DNA of 5,874 nucleotides from Pseudomonadota bacterium (GCA_023437865.1 JAEZFE010000306.1:1-5874); one strand, 5' to 3'; positions 1-5,820 are shown, counted from the first letter of the stretch. Numbers and translations: made by a program. Notes: generated by a model not told the origin, from the letters alone.

Positions 1-488
1 ACGACGAGCAGCCCATCTATCTGGCCTATCACGGCGGCAATGGCGAGGTCGTCGGAACCGTGCGCCTGCTGCCGACCACCGGCCCCAATATGATCCGCGA
101 CGTGTTTCCGGATCTGGCCGAGGAACCTATCCCCGCGAAAGCCCGCGTGTGGGAGGTCAGCCGCTTTGGCATCGACGTGCCCGAGGGTGCCGATTTGGCG
201 GCAGGTAATATCAACACCATCACCTATGCGCTGGTCGCCGGCATCCACGAGGTGGGGCTGGATTACGGCATCACCCACATGGTCGCCGTCATGGACGTCC
301 GCATCGAACGCATCCTGCGCCGGGCCGGCTGCGTCATGCGCCGCATCGGCAGCCCGCGTCGCATCGGCAATTGCCTGGCACTTGCCGTCGAATTCCAGGT
401 CAGCCGCCAAGGCTTGGCCGATATCCGCCGCAATGGCGCGCTTTCCGGGCGCGTCGCCCAATACCCAATGACCGAAATCGCCGCTTAA
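1..488 (+). CDS. acyl-homoserine-lactone synthase (LuxI family), 5'-truncated by window edge
   Basis: This enzyme family makes N-acyl-homoserine-lactone signals from S-adenosylmethionine and an acyl-ACP (or acyl-CoA) in the cytoplasm. The frame is open from base 3 to the TAA at 486-488, giving 161 visible residues. LuxI proteins are usually about 190-220 residues, so roughly 30-60 N-terminal residues lie outside the window. Visible family hallmarks are an acidic residue before PIYLAY at the extreme left (the D-x-x-D/E region), G-T-V-RLLPTTGPNM with its invariant Arg (bases about 57-92), a following DVFPDL, and the signature VWEVSRF (bases about 147-167) with the conserved Glu and Arg of the active site. 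The ATG at 90 and the GTG at 60 are internal to the conserved core and are not real starts. It is the first visible gene of a two-gene operon with the 63-residue gene at 501. The acyl chain cannot be predicted. Family assignment is firm; it could be called luxI or cinI-like, but no specific symbol is justified. Confidence 0.93.
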   Translation, partial: DEQPIYLAYHGGNGEVVGTVRLLPTTGPNMIRDVFPDLAEEPIPAKARVWEVSRFGIDVPEGADLAAGNINTITYALVAGIHEVGLDYGITHMVAVMDVRIERILRRAGCVMRRIGSPRRIGNCLALAVEFQVSRQGLADIRRNGALSGRVAQYPMTEIAA

Positions 489-492
489 GGAG
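487..492 (+). promoter_or_regulatory. Shine-Dalgarno of the small downstream gene, overlapping the synthase stop
   Basis: AAGGAG lies 8 bases before the ATG at 501 and shares its first two bases with the TAA stop (486-488) of the synthase. This fixes the start of the 63-residue gene. It also suggests that ribosomes ending on the synthase help initiate the next gene, so the two products would be made together. Confidence 0.8.
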
Positions 493-500
493 AAGAAGAC

Positions 501-692
501 ATGTCGAACGCCAAGGAAATCGAAGTCGCCCTCTACTACCTCCAGCAGGAATGCTACAAGGCGGGCTATCCCGAGACCGGCTATCTGGTGGAAGTGGCGC
601 GCCTATCGCTGGAGGACGCCAAGAAGGCAAAGCGGGCCGAGGCCCCCATCCGCGAGGAAATGCCGAGCAACGTGGTATTCCTGCGCGCCTGA
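501..692 (+). CDS. small 63-residue protein co-transcribed with the AHL synthase; candidate CinS-like anti-repressor
   Basis: A short acidic/basic, cysteine-poor protein with no signal peptide or membrane segment. Residues about 4-44 look like two amphipathic helices (KEIEVALYYLQQECYKAG, then a Y-L-V-E-V-A-R-L-S-L-E-D segment) joined by a G-Y-P-E-T turn. A Lys/Ala-rich stretch and an extended tail ending FLRA follow. The start is well supported by AAGGAG 8 bases upstream and by the 12-base gap after the synthase stop. A strong terminator follows 28 bases after its own stop, so it is the last gene of the operon. I do not recognise the sequence as a named family. By position and size it matches CinS of Rhizobium leguminosarum, a small protein encoded directly after the AHL synthase cinI that antagonises the XRE repressor PraR. 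Two PraR-like regulators lie just downstream here. The CinS analogy is inference from context; the reality of the gene is well supported. Confidence 0.85.
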   Translation: MSNAKEIEVALYYLQQECYKAGYPETGYLVEVARLSLEDAKKAKRAEAPIREEMPSNVVFLRA

Positions 693-720
693 AGGCGCCG
701 GGCACAATCGTTCAAGGTGC

Positions 721-750
721 AAAGGCGGCCGGAATTCGGGCCGCCTTTTT
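721..750 (+). terminator. Rho-independent terminator of the synthase/small-protein operon
   Basis: A 10-bp perfect stem pairs AAAGGCGGCC (721-730) with GGCCGCCTTT (739-748) around an 8-base loop. It runs into five T residues (746-750). The position 28 bases after the small gene and the GC-rich stem with a T tract make this a typical intrinsic terminator for + strand transcription. The leading AAA also gives it some symmetry, but no minus-strand gene needs it. Confidence 0.9.
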
Positions 751-797
751 CTATTGGGACATGTCGGCGCAGCGCATACGCCCTCTGCGCGAAAATG

Positions 798-826
798 GTT
801 TCACCAGGACGCCCACGTGATATACT
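798..826 (+). promoter_or_regulatory. candidate sigma-70-type promoter of the first XRE regulator
   Basis: TATACT (821-826) is a good -10 element (5 of 6 to TATAAT). The best -35 at 17-base spacing is GTTTCA (798-803), which is poor. Transcription would start near 833, leaving a leader of about 60 bases before the GTG start. It lies in the 143-base gap after the operon terminator, so the regulator needs its own promoter. That need supports the call more than the -35 does. Confidence 0.35.
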
Positions 827-882
827 ATCGATATAGGTGGATGGTAGGTAACGCCTGCCCGCCTGTTGTCGGCGCTCTGACC

Positions 883-887
883 GGGGA
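883..887 (+). promoter_or_regulatory. Shine-Dalgarno selecting the GTG start at 894
   Basis: GGGGA is placed 6 bases before GTG 894. The in-frame ATG at 921 has no purine-rich sequence before it, so the GTG is preferred. The choice only changes nine residues of the variable N-terminal arm. Confidence 0.55.
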
Positions 888-893
888 TGAATT

Positions 894-1319
894 GTGGCTC
901 AGTCTGTCACCGAACCTACCATGCGGGTTAGCCGCTCGAACGCCGTCGACGCCCATGTTGGACGGCGCATCCGCCTGCGGCGGACATTGCTTGGCATGAG
1001 CCAAGAAAAGCTGGCCGAGGCCCTGGGCCTGACGTTCCAGCAAGTGCAGAAATACGAAAAGGGTGTCAACCGAGTGGGTGCGTCGCGCCTGTTCGACCTG
1101 GCGCGTGTCTTGGAAGTGCCAATCGGCTACTTCTTCGACGACATGCCCGACAGCCCCGCGAGAGACCCGGCTGAACCGGCCGCAAACGTCGCTGCCTATG
1201 AGCAATCGGTCAAGCGCGAGACGCTGGATCTGGTGCGGGCCTATTACGCCATTCGCGCCCCCCTGGTCCGCCGGCGCGTTTACGACTTGGCCAAGGCACT
1301 TGGCGAAGCGATGGGCTGA
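894..1319 (+). CDS. XRE/Cro-C1 family transcriptional regulator, PraR/PhrR-like (copy 1)
   Basis: A 141-residue cytoplasmic DNA-binding protein. Residues 1-19 are a variable arm. Residues about 21-77 form the XRE helix-turn-helix domain, with RLRRTLLGMSQEKLAEALG followed by the recognition region T-F-Q-Q-V-Q-K-Y-E-K-G and the NRVGASRL segment, ending in an aromatic/acidic YFFDDM (79-84). A linker follows, and then a C-terminal block starting at residue 107 (KRETLDLVRAYY ... DLAKALG), which probably mediates dimerisation or effector contact. The QxxxKYE-G-NRVGASRL pattern is typical of the alphaproteobacterial family that includes PraR/PhrR, regulators of quorum sensing, surface or symbiosis functions in rhizobia. 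It sits downstream of an AHL synthase operon and convergently faces a paralogue at 1406-1888. It has its own candidate promoter and a GTG start. The family is certain; target genes and PraR orthology are inferred. Confidence 0.93.
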   Translation: MAQSVTEPTMRVSRSNAVDAHVGRRIRLRRTLLGMSQEKLAEALGLTFQQVQKYEKGVNRVGASRLFDLARVLEVPIGYFFDDMPDSPARDPAEPAANVAAYEQSVKRETLDLVRAYYAIRAPLVRRRVYDLAKALGEAMG

Positions 1320-1360
1320 AGGCGCTCGAATAGGCAGTTATCGGAAAAAGGAACAAGAGT

Positions 1361-1399
1361 CCGTGCGGCTCCAGCCTCCCCAGGCCCGGAGCCGCACGG
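1361..1399. terminator. hairpin between convergent regulators, probable terminator
   Basis: A perfect 12-bp inverted repeat pairs CCGTGCGGCTCC (1361-1372) with GGAGCCGCACGG (1388-1399). A nested 4-bp stem, GCCT (1374-1377) with AGGC (1382-1385), closes a CCCC loop. On the + strand no T run follows. On the - strand the hairpin is followed by a pyrimidine-rich stretch that includes five T about 16 bases later, so it suits termination of the minus-strand gene better. It may block read-through from both convergent genes. The stop codons are 41 bases to the left and 7 bases to the right. Confidence 0.6.
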
Positions 1400-1405
1400 C
1401 ACGTC

Positions 1406-1888
1406 TCAACCTTCGGCGGCGACACCCAAGGCCTTGGCCAGATCAAGCACTCGCTTGCGGACCTGCGGATCGGTGATCCGGTAGTAGGCGCGGACCAATT
1501 CCAGAGTCTCGCGCTTGGTCATCGGATCCGCCTCGAACGAGGCCGGCTCCTCGGCAAGACCCGAGATCAGACGGGGCGAAAGCTGCTCGACTTCGCTCGT
1601 CATATCGTCAAAAAAGAAGCTCACCGGCACGTCCAGAACGCGGGCCAGATCGAACAGTCGCGAGGCACCTACGCGGTTGGCGCCACGCTCGTATTTTTGC
1701 ACCTGCTGGAAGGTCAATCCCAACGCCTCACCCAGCTTTTCCTGGCTCATTCCAAGCAAAGTGCGGCGAAGGCGCACACGGGCACCGACATGAACATCGA
1801 TGGGGTTGGGCTTTCCCGATGGGGTGCGGCCACGGCTTGATTGGCGCCGGACCACGGTCTTCTCGGCAAGTTTTGCACTAGCAGTCAT
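1406..1888 (-). CDS. XRE/Cro-C1 family transcriptional regulator, PraR/PhrR-like (copy 2)
   Basis: A 160-residue paralogue of the regulator at 894-1319. A basic, low-complexity N-terminal arm (residues 1-31, rich in Arg, Ser, Lys and Pro) is about 12 residues longer than in copy 1. The helix-turn-helix domain covers residues about 33-89, and FFFDDM ends at residue 96. By eye, 55 of 65 residues from the start of the domain to DDM match copy 1. The linker (97-124) is different and longer. The C-terminal block from residue 125 (KRETLELVRAYY ... DLAKALG) is again shared. The ATG at 1886-1888 (read on -) is preceded by CAGGAA at 1900-1895, 6 bases away, which supports this start. A 5-5-5 dyad 57-71 bases upstream is a possible operator. 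The differing arm and linker suggest the two copies respond to different partners or signals while reading similar DNA; that is inference. Confidence 0.93.
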   Translation of the reverse strand: MTASAKLAEKTVVRRQSSRGRTPSGKPNPIDVHVGARVRLRRTLLGMSQEKLGEALGLTFQQVQKYERGANRVGASRLFDLARVLDVPVSFFFDDMTSEVEQLSPRLISGLAEEPASFEADPMTKRETLELVRAYYRITDPQVRKRVLDLAKALGVAAEG

Positions 1889-1944
1889 AAGCGGTTCCTG
1901 TAACTAAGCCCCAGTTGCATGGTGTCATGGAATCGCTACAAAAA

Positions 1945-1959
1945 GCAACTCCCTGTTGC
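1945..1959. promoter_or_regulatory. candidate operator: GCAAC-N5-GTTGC dyad
   Basis: GCAAC (1945-1949) and GTTGC (1955-1959) are perfect inverted arms around TCCCT. A further GTTGC at 1914-1918 lies 31 bases to the left of the first arm. The dyad is centred about 64 bases upstream of the minus-strand regulator's start, a plausible position for autoregulation by an XRE dimer. Which protein binds it is not shown by the sequence. Confidence 0.35.
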
Positions 1960-2125
1960 CTCTTCACCACCGAATACCCGACTTCAACCATAAGGCATTT
2001 TTAGCGACCTTCACACGGAATGGCTGCGATCAACGGCGGTCGATAGCCCCACCTGCTTTGAAAGCAATATAAGAACTAGTCGCAAGTATTCAGCCCTTAC
2101 CGCCGGGCTATAGGGCATTAGGCAC

Positions 2126-2155
2126 TTGCGGCAGGTAATACCGAACACCTATGCT
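2126..2155 (+). promoter_or_regulatory. weak candidate sigma-70-type promoter of nifJ
   Basis: TTGCGG (2126-2131) and TATGCT (2150-2155) are separated by 18 bases and match the consensus at 3 of 6 and 4 of 6 positions. Transcription would begin near 2162, giving a 68-base leader that contains the 2176-2205 hairpin. This is the best of several poor candidates. Confidence 0.25.
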
Positions 2156-2175
2156 TCCTGCCGTTTGCAGCATTC

Positions 2176-2205
2176 CTGGCCGAACGACACATAACGTTCG
2201 GCCAG
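2176..2205. repeat. 11-bp perfect inverted repeat in the nifJ leader
   Basis: CTGGCCGAACG (2176-2186) and CGTTCGGCCAG (2195-2205) are exact reverse complements around an 8-base AT-rich centre (ACACATAA). There is no T tract after it, so it is not an ordinary terminator. It ends 24 bases before the nifJ ATG. It could be an operator for a dimeric regulator or an RNA hairpin in the leader that affects stability or translation. Confidence 0.6.
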
Positions 2206-2229
2206 TCGAAAACCGGCAGGGTCCAAAAT

Positions 2230-5200
2230 ATGGCGCAGCGGAAACTCATTACCGTCGATGGCAACGAGGCGTGCACTTCGGTGGCGTATAGGGTCAGCGA
2301 AGTTGCGGCCATCTACCCGATCACGCCGTCTTCGACCATGGGCGAGTTGGCCGATCAATGGGCCGCCGAGCATCGCAAGAACCTGTGGGGCGTGATCCCC
2401 GAGGTGGCCGAGATGCAGCACGAGGGCGGCGCCGCCGGCGCGGTGCACGGCGCGCTGCAGGCGGGCGCGCTGGCGACCACCTTCACGGCCTCGCAGGGCC
2501 TGCTGTTGATGATCCCCAATATGTACAAGATCGCCGGCGAGCTGACCTCGTTCACCATGCACGTCTCGGCGCGCACGCTGGCGACCCATGCGCTGTCAAT
2601 TTTCGGCGATCATTCCGACGTCATGGCCTGCCGCCAGACCGGCTTCGCCATGCTGGCGTCGAACAGCGTGCAGGAGGCCCACGACATGGCCGCCGTCGCC
2701 CATGCCGCCACGCTGAAGGCGCGCGTGCCGTTCCTGCACTTCTTCGATGGCTTCCGCACCTCGCACGAGGTCGCCAAGATCGAGGAGATGACCGACGACG
2801 ACCTGCGCACGCTGATCGACGAGGATCTGGTCAAGGCCCACCGCGACCGCGCCCTGTCGCCCGACCATCCGGCGCTGCGCGGCTCATCGCAGAACCCCGA
2901 CACCTTCTTCCAGGCCCAGGAGGCCCGCAACCCGTTCTATCTCGCCTGCCCCGGCATCGTGCAGGAGGAGATGGACAAACTGGCGAAGCTGACGGGCCGC
3001 GCCTACAAGCTGTTCGACTATCACGGCGCCCCCGACGCCGACCGCGTCATCATCATCATGGGCTCGGGCGCCGAGACCGTGCACGAGGCGGTGGATCACC
3101 TCAACGCGCAAGGCGCCAAGCTGGGCGTGCTCAAGGTGCGCCTGTACCGACCGTTCAGCATCGACGCCTTTGTTGCCGCGCTGCCGCCCACCGTGCGCGC
3201 CATCGCCGTGCTCGCCCGCACCAAGGAGCCCGGCGCCATCGGCGAGCCGCTCTACCTCGACGTGCTGGCGGCGCTGATGGAGGCCAAGGCGCAAGGACTG
3301 CGCGCCACCGCCGCCGACCCGGTGGTGATCGGCGGCCGCTACGGCCTGGCGTCGAAGGAATTCACCCCCGCCATGGTCAAGGCGGTGTTCGACGAATTGA
3401 CCGCCGCCCGCCCGCGCCATCACTTCACAATCGGCATCACCGACGATGTCACCGGGCTGTCGCTGCCGGTGGATGGGTCGTTCCACTTGCCCCACGGCCC
3501 GGTCAAGCGCGCCCTGTTCTTCGGCCTGGGCGCCGATGGCACGGTGGGCGCCAACAAGAACTCGATCAAAATCATCGCCGAGCAGGCCGGCCTCCAGGGC
3601 CAGGGCTATTTCGTCTACGATTCGAAGAAATCGGGCGCGGTCACCATCTCGCACCTGCGCTTCAGCCCCGAGCCCATCCGCAGCGCCTACCTGCTGGACG
3701 AGGCCGACTTCGTCGCCTGCCACCATTTCGTCTTCCTGGACAAGTACGACGTGCTGGAGCACGCCGCGCCGGGCGCCAAGTTCCTGCTGAACGCGCCCTA
3801 TTCCAAGGACGAGGTGTGGAGCCACCTGCCGTGCGAGGTGCAGCAGGAGATCATCGACAAGAACATCGACATCTACACCATCGATGCCCGCAAGGTGGCG
3901 CTGGAGGCCGGCATGGGCCAGCGCATCAACACCATCATGCAGACCTGTTTCTTCGCGCTGTCCGAGGTACTGCCCAAGGACGAGGCGATCAAGCATATCA
4001 AGAAAGCCATCGAGAAGACCTACGGCCGCAAGTCGGACAAGCTGGTCGCCAAGAACTTCGCCGCCGTGGACATGGCGCTGGAGCATCTGGAGCGCGTCGA
4101 GGTGCCCGGCACCGTGACCGCCACCCGCACTCGCGCCGCTTTGGTGCCGCAGCACGCCCCGGAATTCGTCCAGCGCGTCACCGCCGTGATGCTGGCCGGC
4201 AAGGGCGACATGCTGCCGGTCTCGGCCTTCCCGCCGGACGGCACCTGGCCCACCGGCACCGCCCGCTTCGAGCGCCGCAATATCGCCGCCGAACTGCCGG
4301 TGTGGGATGCGTCGCTGTGCATCCAGTGCAACAAATGCGCCCTGGTCTGCCCGCACGCAGCCATCCGCGCCAAGGTGGCCGAGCCCGCCGACCTGGAGAA
4401 GGCGCCGCCGAGCCTCAAGCACGTGCCCTACAAGGCCGGCGAGTTCAAGGGCGCCGAATACCTGTTGCAGGTGGCCCCCGAGGACTGCACCGGCTGCACG
4501 CTGTGCGTCAAGGTGTGCCCGGCCAAGGATAAGCAAGACCCGACCCGGTTCGCGCTGCACATGGCCGACAAGCTGCCGATTATCAACGACGAGAAGGATA
4601 ATTGGGCGTTCTTCACCGAACTGCCCGAGGCTGACCGCACCAAGCTGGCCAGGCCCACCGTCAAGACCGCGCAGTTCCTGCAGCCCCTGTTCGAGTTCTC
4701 CGGCGCCTGCCTGGGCTGCGGCGAGACCCCCTACGTCAAGCTGCTGACCCAACTCTACGGCGACCGCCTGATGATGGCCAACGCCACCGGCTGTTCGTCG
4801 ATCTTCGGCGGCAATCTGCCGACCACCCCCTACGCCACCAATTGCGAGGGCCGCGGCCCGGCCTGGGCCAATTCGCTGTTCGAGGACAATGCCGAGTTCG
4901 GCATGGGCTTCCGCCTTGCCATCGACAGCCACAAGGGCCACGCCAAGCTGCTGCTGGCCGCCTTGGCCGCCACCGGTGAAGTGCCCGAGCTGCTCGCCAA
5001 CGAGCTGGCCCATGCGCCGCAGACCGATGATGCCGAGATCGCCGTCCAGCGCAATCGCGTCGCCGAGCTGAAGCGCATCCTGGCCGGCTCGAAATCGGCC
5101 GATGCAGCCCGTCTGGCCCACTTGGCCGATTATCTGGTCGAGAAGGTGGTGTGGATCGTCGGCGGCGACGGCTGGGCCTACGACATCGGCTATGGCGGCC

Positions 5201-5808
5201 TGGACCACGTTCTCGCCTCGGGCAAGAACGTCAACATCCTGGTCATGGACACCGAGGTGTATTCCAACACCGGCGGCCAGCAATCCAAGGCGACGCCGCT
5301 TGCCGCCACCGCCAAGTTCGCGGTGGCCGGCAAGAGCCTGCCCAAGAAGGATCTGGGCATGATGGCCATGGCCTATCAGGACGTCTACGTCGCCAACGTA
5401 GCGTTCGGCTCCAAGGACGTGCAGACCATGCGCGCCATCCAGGACGCCGTGGCCTATCCCGGCGTGTCGCTGATCGTCGCTTACGCCCATTGCATTGCCC
5501 ATGGCTACGACCTGTCGCACGGCCTGGACCAGCAAAAGCTGGCGGTCGAATCGGGCTATTGGCCGCTGTTCCGCTGGGACCCGCGCAAGCTGGGCACCGA
5601 CGAACATCCGCTGACCATCGACAGCAAAGAGCCCACCGGCGGCTTGTACGACTTCCTGAAGGGCGAGGCCCGCTTCACCATGGTCGAACGGGCCAATCCC
5701 GAACGCTTCAAGCATCTGGTGGGTGAGGCCGAAGCCGCCATCCACCGCCGCTTCACCAAGCTGCGCCGTTTTGCCGGCCTGCCTGACACGGCGCCGGGAG
5801 CGCAGTAA
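2230..5808 (+). CDS. nifJ: pyruvate:ferredoxin (flavodoxin) oxidoreductase, single-chain NifJ/Por type
   Basis: A cytoplasmic enzyme that oxidatively decarboxylates pyruvate with CoA to acetyl-CoA and CO2, passing electrons to ferredoxin or flavodoxin. The 1192 residues are full length for the single-chain form. Positions can be compared with Desulfovibrio africanus PFOR. Y29-P-I-T32-P-S-S, E65 and R115 match the pyruvate and thiamine-diphosphate site of the N-terminal domain. A gamma-type domain contains GLGADGTVGANK (to about 443), then an EKR-like linker. Two ferredoxin-type clusters are bound by C697/C700/C703/C707 and C753/C756/C759/C763. The proximal cluster ligands are C827, C830, C855 and C1088. 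The ThDP-Mg motif is G979-D980-G981, with T1008 and V1010 at the expected spacing, followed by YSNTGGQQSKATP. No key residue is missing. The ATG at 2230 has a weak AGGG 8 bases upstream, and no better start exists. It is monocistronic, with a terminator just after it. It may serve nitrogenase electron supply or fermentative/anaerobic pyruvate metabolism; no nif gene is adjacent. Confidence 0.98.
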   Translation: MAQRKLITVDGNEACTSVAYRVSEVAAIYPITPSSTMGELADQWAAEHRKNLWGVIPEVAEMQHEGGAAGAVHGALQAGALATTFTASQGLLLMIPNMYKIAGELTSFTMHVSARTLATHALSIFGDHSDVMACRQTGFAMLASNSVQEAHDMAAVAHAATLKARVPFLHFFDGFRTSHEVAKIEEMTDDDLRTLIDEDLVKAHRDRALSPDHPALRGSSQNPDTFFQAQEARNPFYLACPGIVQEEMDKLAKLTGRAYKLFDYHGAPDADRVIIIMGSGAETVHEAVDHLNAQGAKLGVLKVRLYRPFSIDAFVAALPPTVRAIAVLARTKEPGAIGEPLYLDVLAALMEAKAQGLRATAADPVVIGGRYGLASKEFTPAMVKAVFDELTAARPRHHFTIGITDDVTGLSLPVDGSFHLPHGPVKRALFFGLGADGTVGANKNSIKIIAEQAGLQGQGYFVYDSKKSGAVTISHLRFSPEPIRSAYLLDEADFVACHHFVFLDKYDVLEHAAPGAKFLLNAPYSKDEVWSHLPCEVQQEIIDKNIDIYTIDARKVALEAGMGQRINTIMQTCFFALSEVLPKDEAIKHIKKAIEKTYGRKSDKLVAKNFAAVDMALEHLERVEVPGTVTATRTRAALVPQHAPEFVQRVTAVMLAGKGDMLPVSAFPPDGTWPTGTARFERRNIAAELPVWDASLCIQCNKCALVCPHAAIRAKVAEPADLEKAPPSLKHVPYKAGEFKGAEYLLQVAPEDCTGCTLCVKVCPAKDKQDPTRFALHMADKLPIINDEKDNWAFFTELPEADRTKLARPTVKTAQFLQPLFEFSGACLGCGETPYVKLLTQLYGDRLMMANATGCSSIFGGNLPTTPYATNCEGRGPAWANSLFEDNAEFGMGFRLAIDSHKGHAKLLLAALAATGEVPELLANELAHAPQTDDAEIAVQRNRVAELKRILAGSKSADAARLAHLADYLVEKVVWIVGGDGWAYDIGYGGLDHVLASGKNVNILVMDTEVYSNTGGQQSKATPLAATAKFAVAGKSLPKKDLGMMAMAYQDVYVANVAFGSKDVQTMRAIQDAVAYPGVSLIVAYAHCIAHGYDLSHGLDQQKLAVESGYWPLFRWDPRKLGTDEHPLTIDSKEPTGGLYDFLKGEARFTMVERANPERFKHLVGEAEAAIHRRFTKLRRFAGLPDTAPGAQ

Positions 5809-5820
5809 GGAGATCCAGGG

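Larger units (their letters stand above)
1889..2229. promoter_or_regulatory. 341-base divergent intergenic region between copy 2 of the regulator and nifJ
   Basis: No convincing gene lies here. Two overlapping ORFs of 24-25 codons starting at 1919 and 1927 have no ribosome binding site. The stretch holds the upstream signals for the minus-strand regulator at its left end and for nifJ at its right end. It contains three GTTGC/GCAAC elements (1914-1959), a 13-bp palindrome (2054-2066) and an 11-bp dyad in the nifJ leader (2176-2205). It is visibly more AT-rich than the coding DNA around it. I searched by eye for GG-N10-GC sigma-54 promoters on the nifJ strand, and for TGT-N10-ACA NifA sites and full FNR boxes, and found none. 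Confidence 0.6.

Noticed and set aside
767..790. A 6-bp inverted repeat GCGCAG...CTGCGC upstream of the first regulator, considered as a lux box or terminator
   Set aside because: The arms are short and GC-only with a 12-base spacer. It does not resemble a 20-bp lux box, and no T tract follows. Such repeats are common by chance at this base composition.
1923..1940. TGT...ACA pair considered as a NifA upstream activating site
   Set aside because: The spacing is 12 bases, not the required 10, and there is no sigma-54 promoter for it to act on.
1919..2004. Two overlapping 24-25-codon ORFs (ATG at 1919 and at 1927) between the regulator and nifJ
   Set aside because: Neither has a Shine-Dalgarno sequence, both overlap the candidate operator elements, and the peptides show no recognisable pattern.
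2026..2031. ATCAA considered as part of an FNR box
   Set aside because: Only a half site is present; the matching TTGAT four bases upstream is absent.
2118..2312. A 64-codon - strand ORF across the nifJ start
   Set aside because: It overlaps the nifJ coding start antisense and the leader dyad, and no ribosome binding site or protein pattern supports it.
2358..4532. A 724-codon + strand frame offset within nifJ
   Set aside because: The product is dominated by Arg, Gly, Ala and Pro, as expected from reading a GC-rich gene out of frame, and it has no recognisable domain.
2884..5745. A 953-codon open frame on the - strand, antisense to nifJ
   Set aside because: It lies wholly opposite a gene with complete family motifs. 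Long antisense frames are common in GC-rich genes with G/C third positions. Its composition (very rich in Gly, Gln, His, Val and Leu) is typical of a shadow, and no ribosome binding site was seen.
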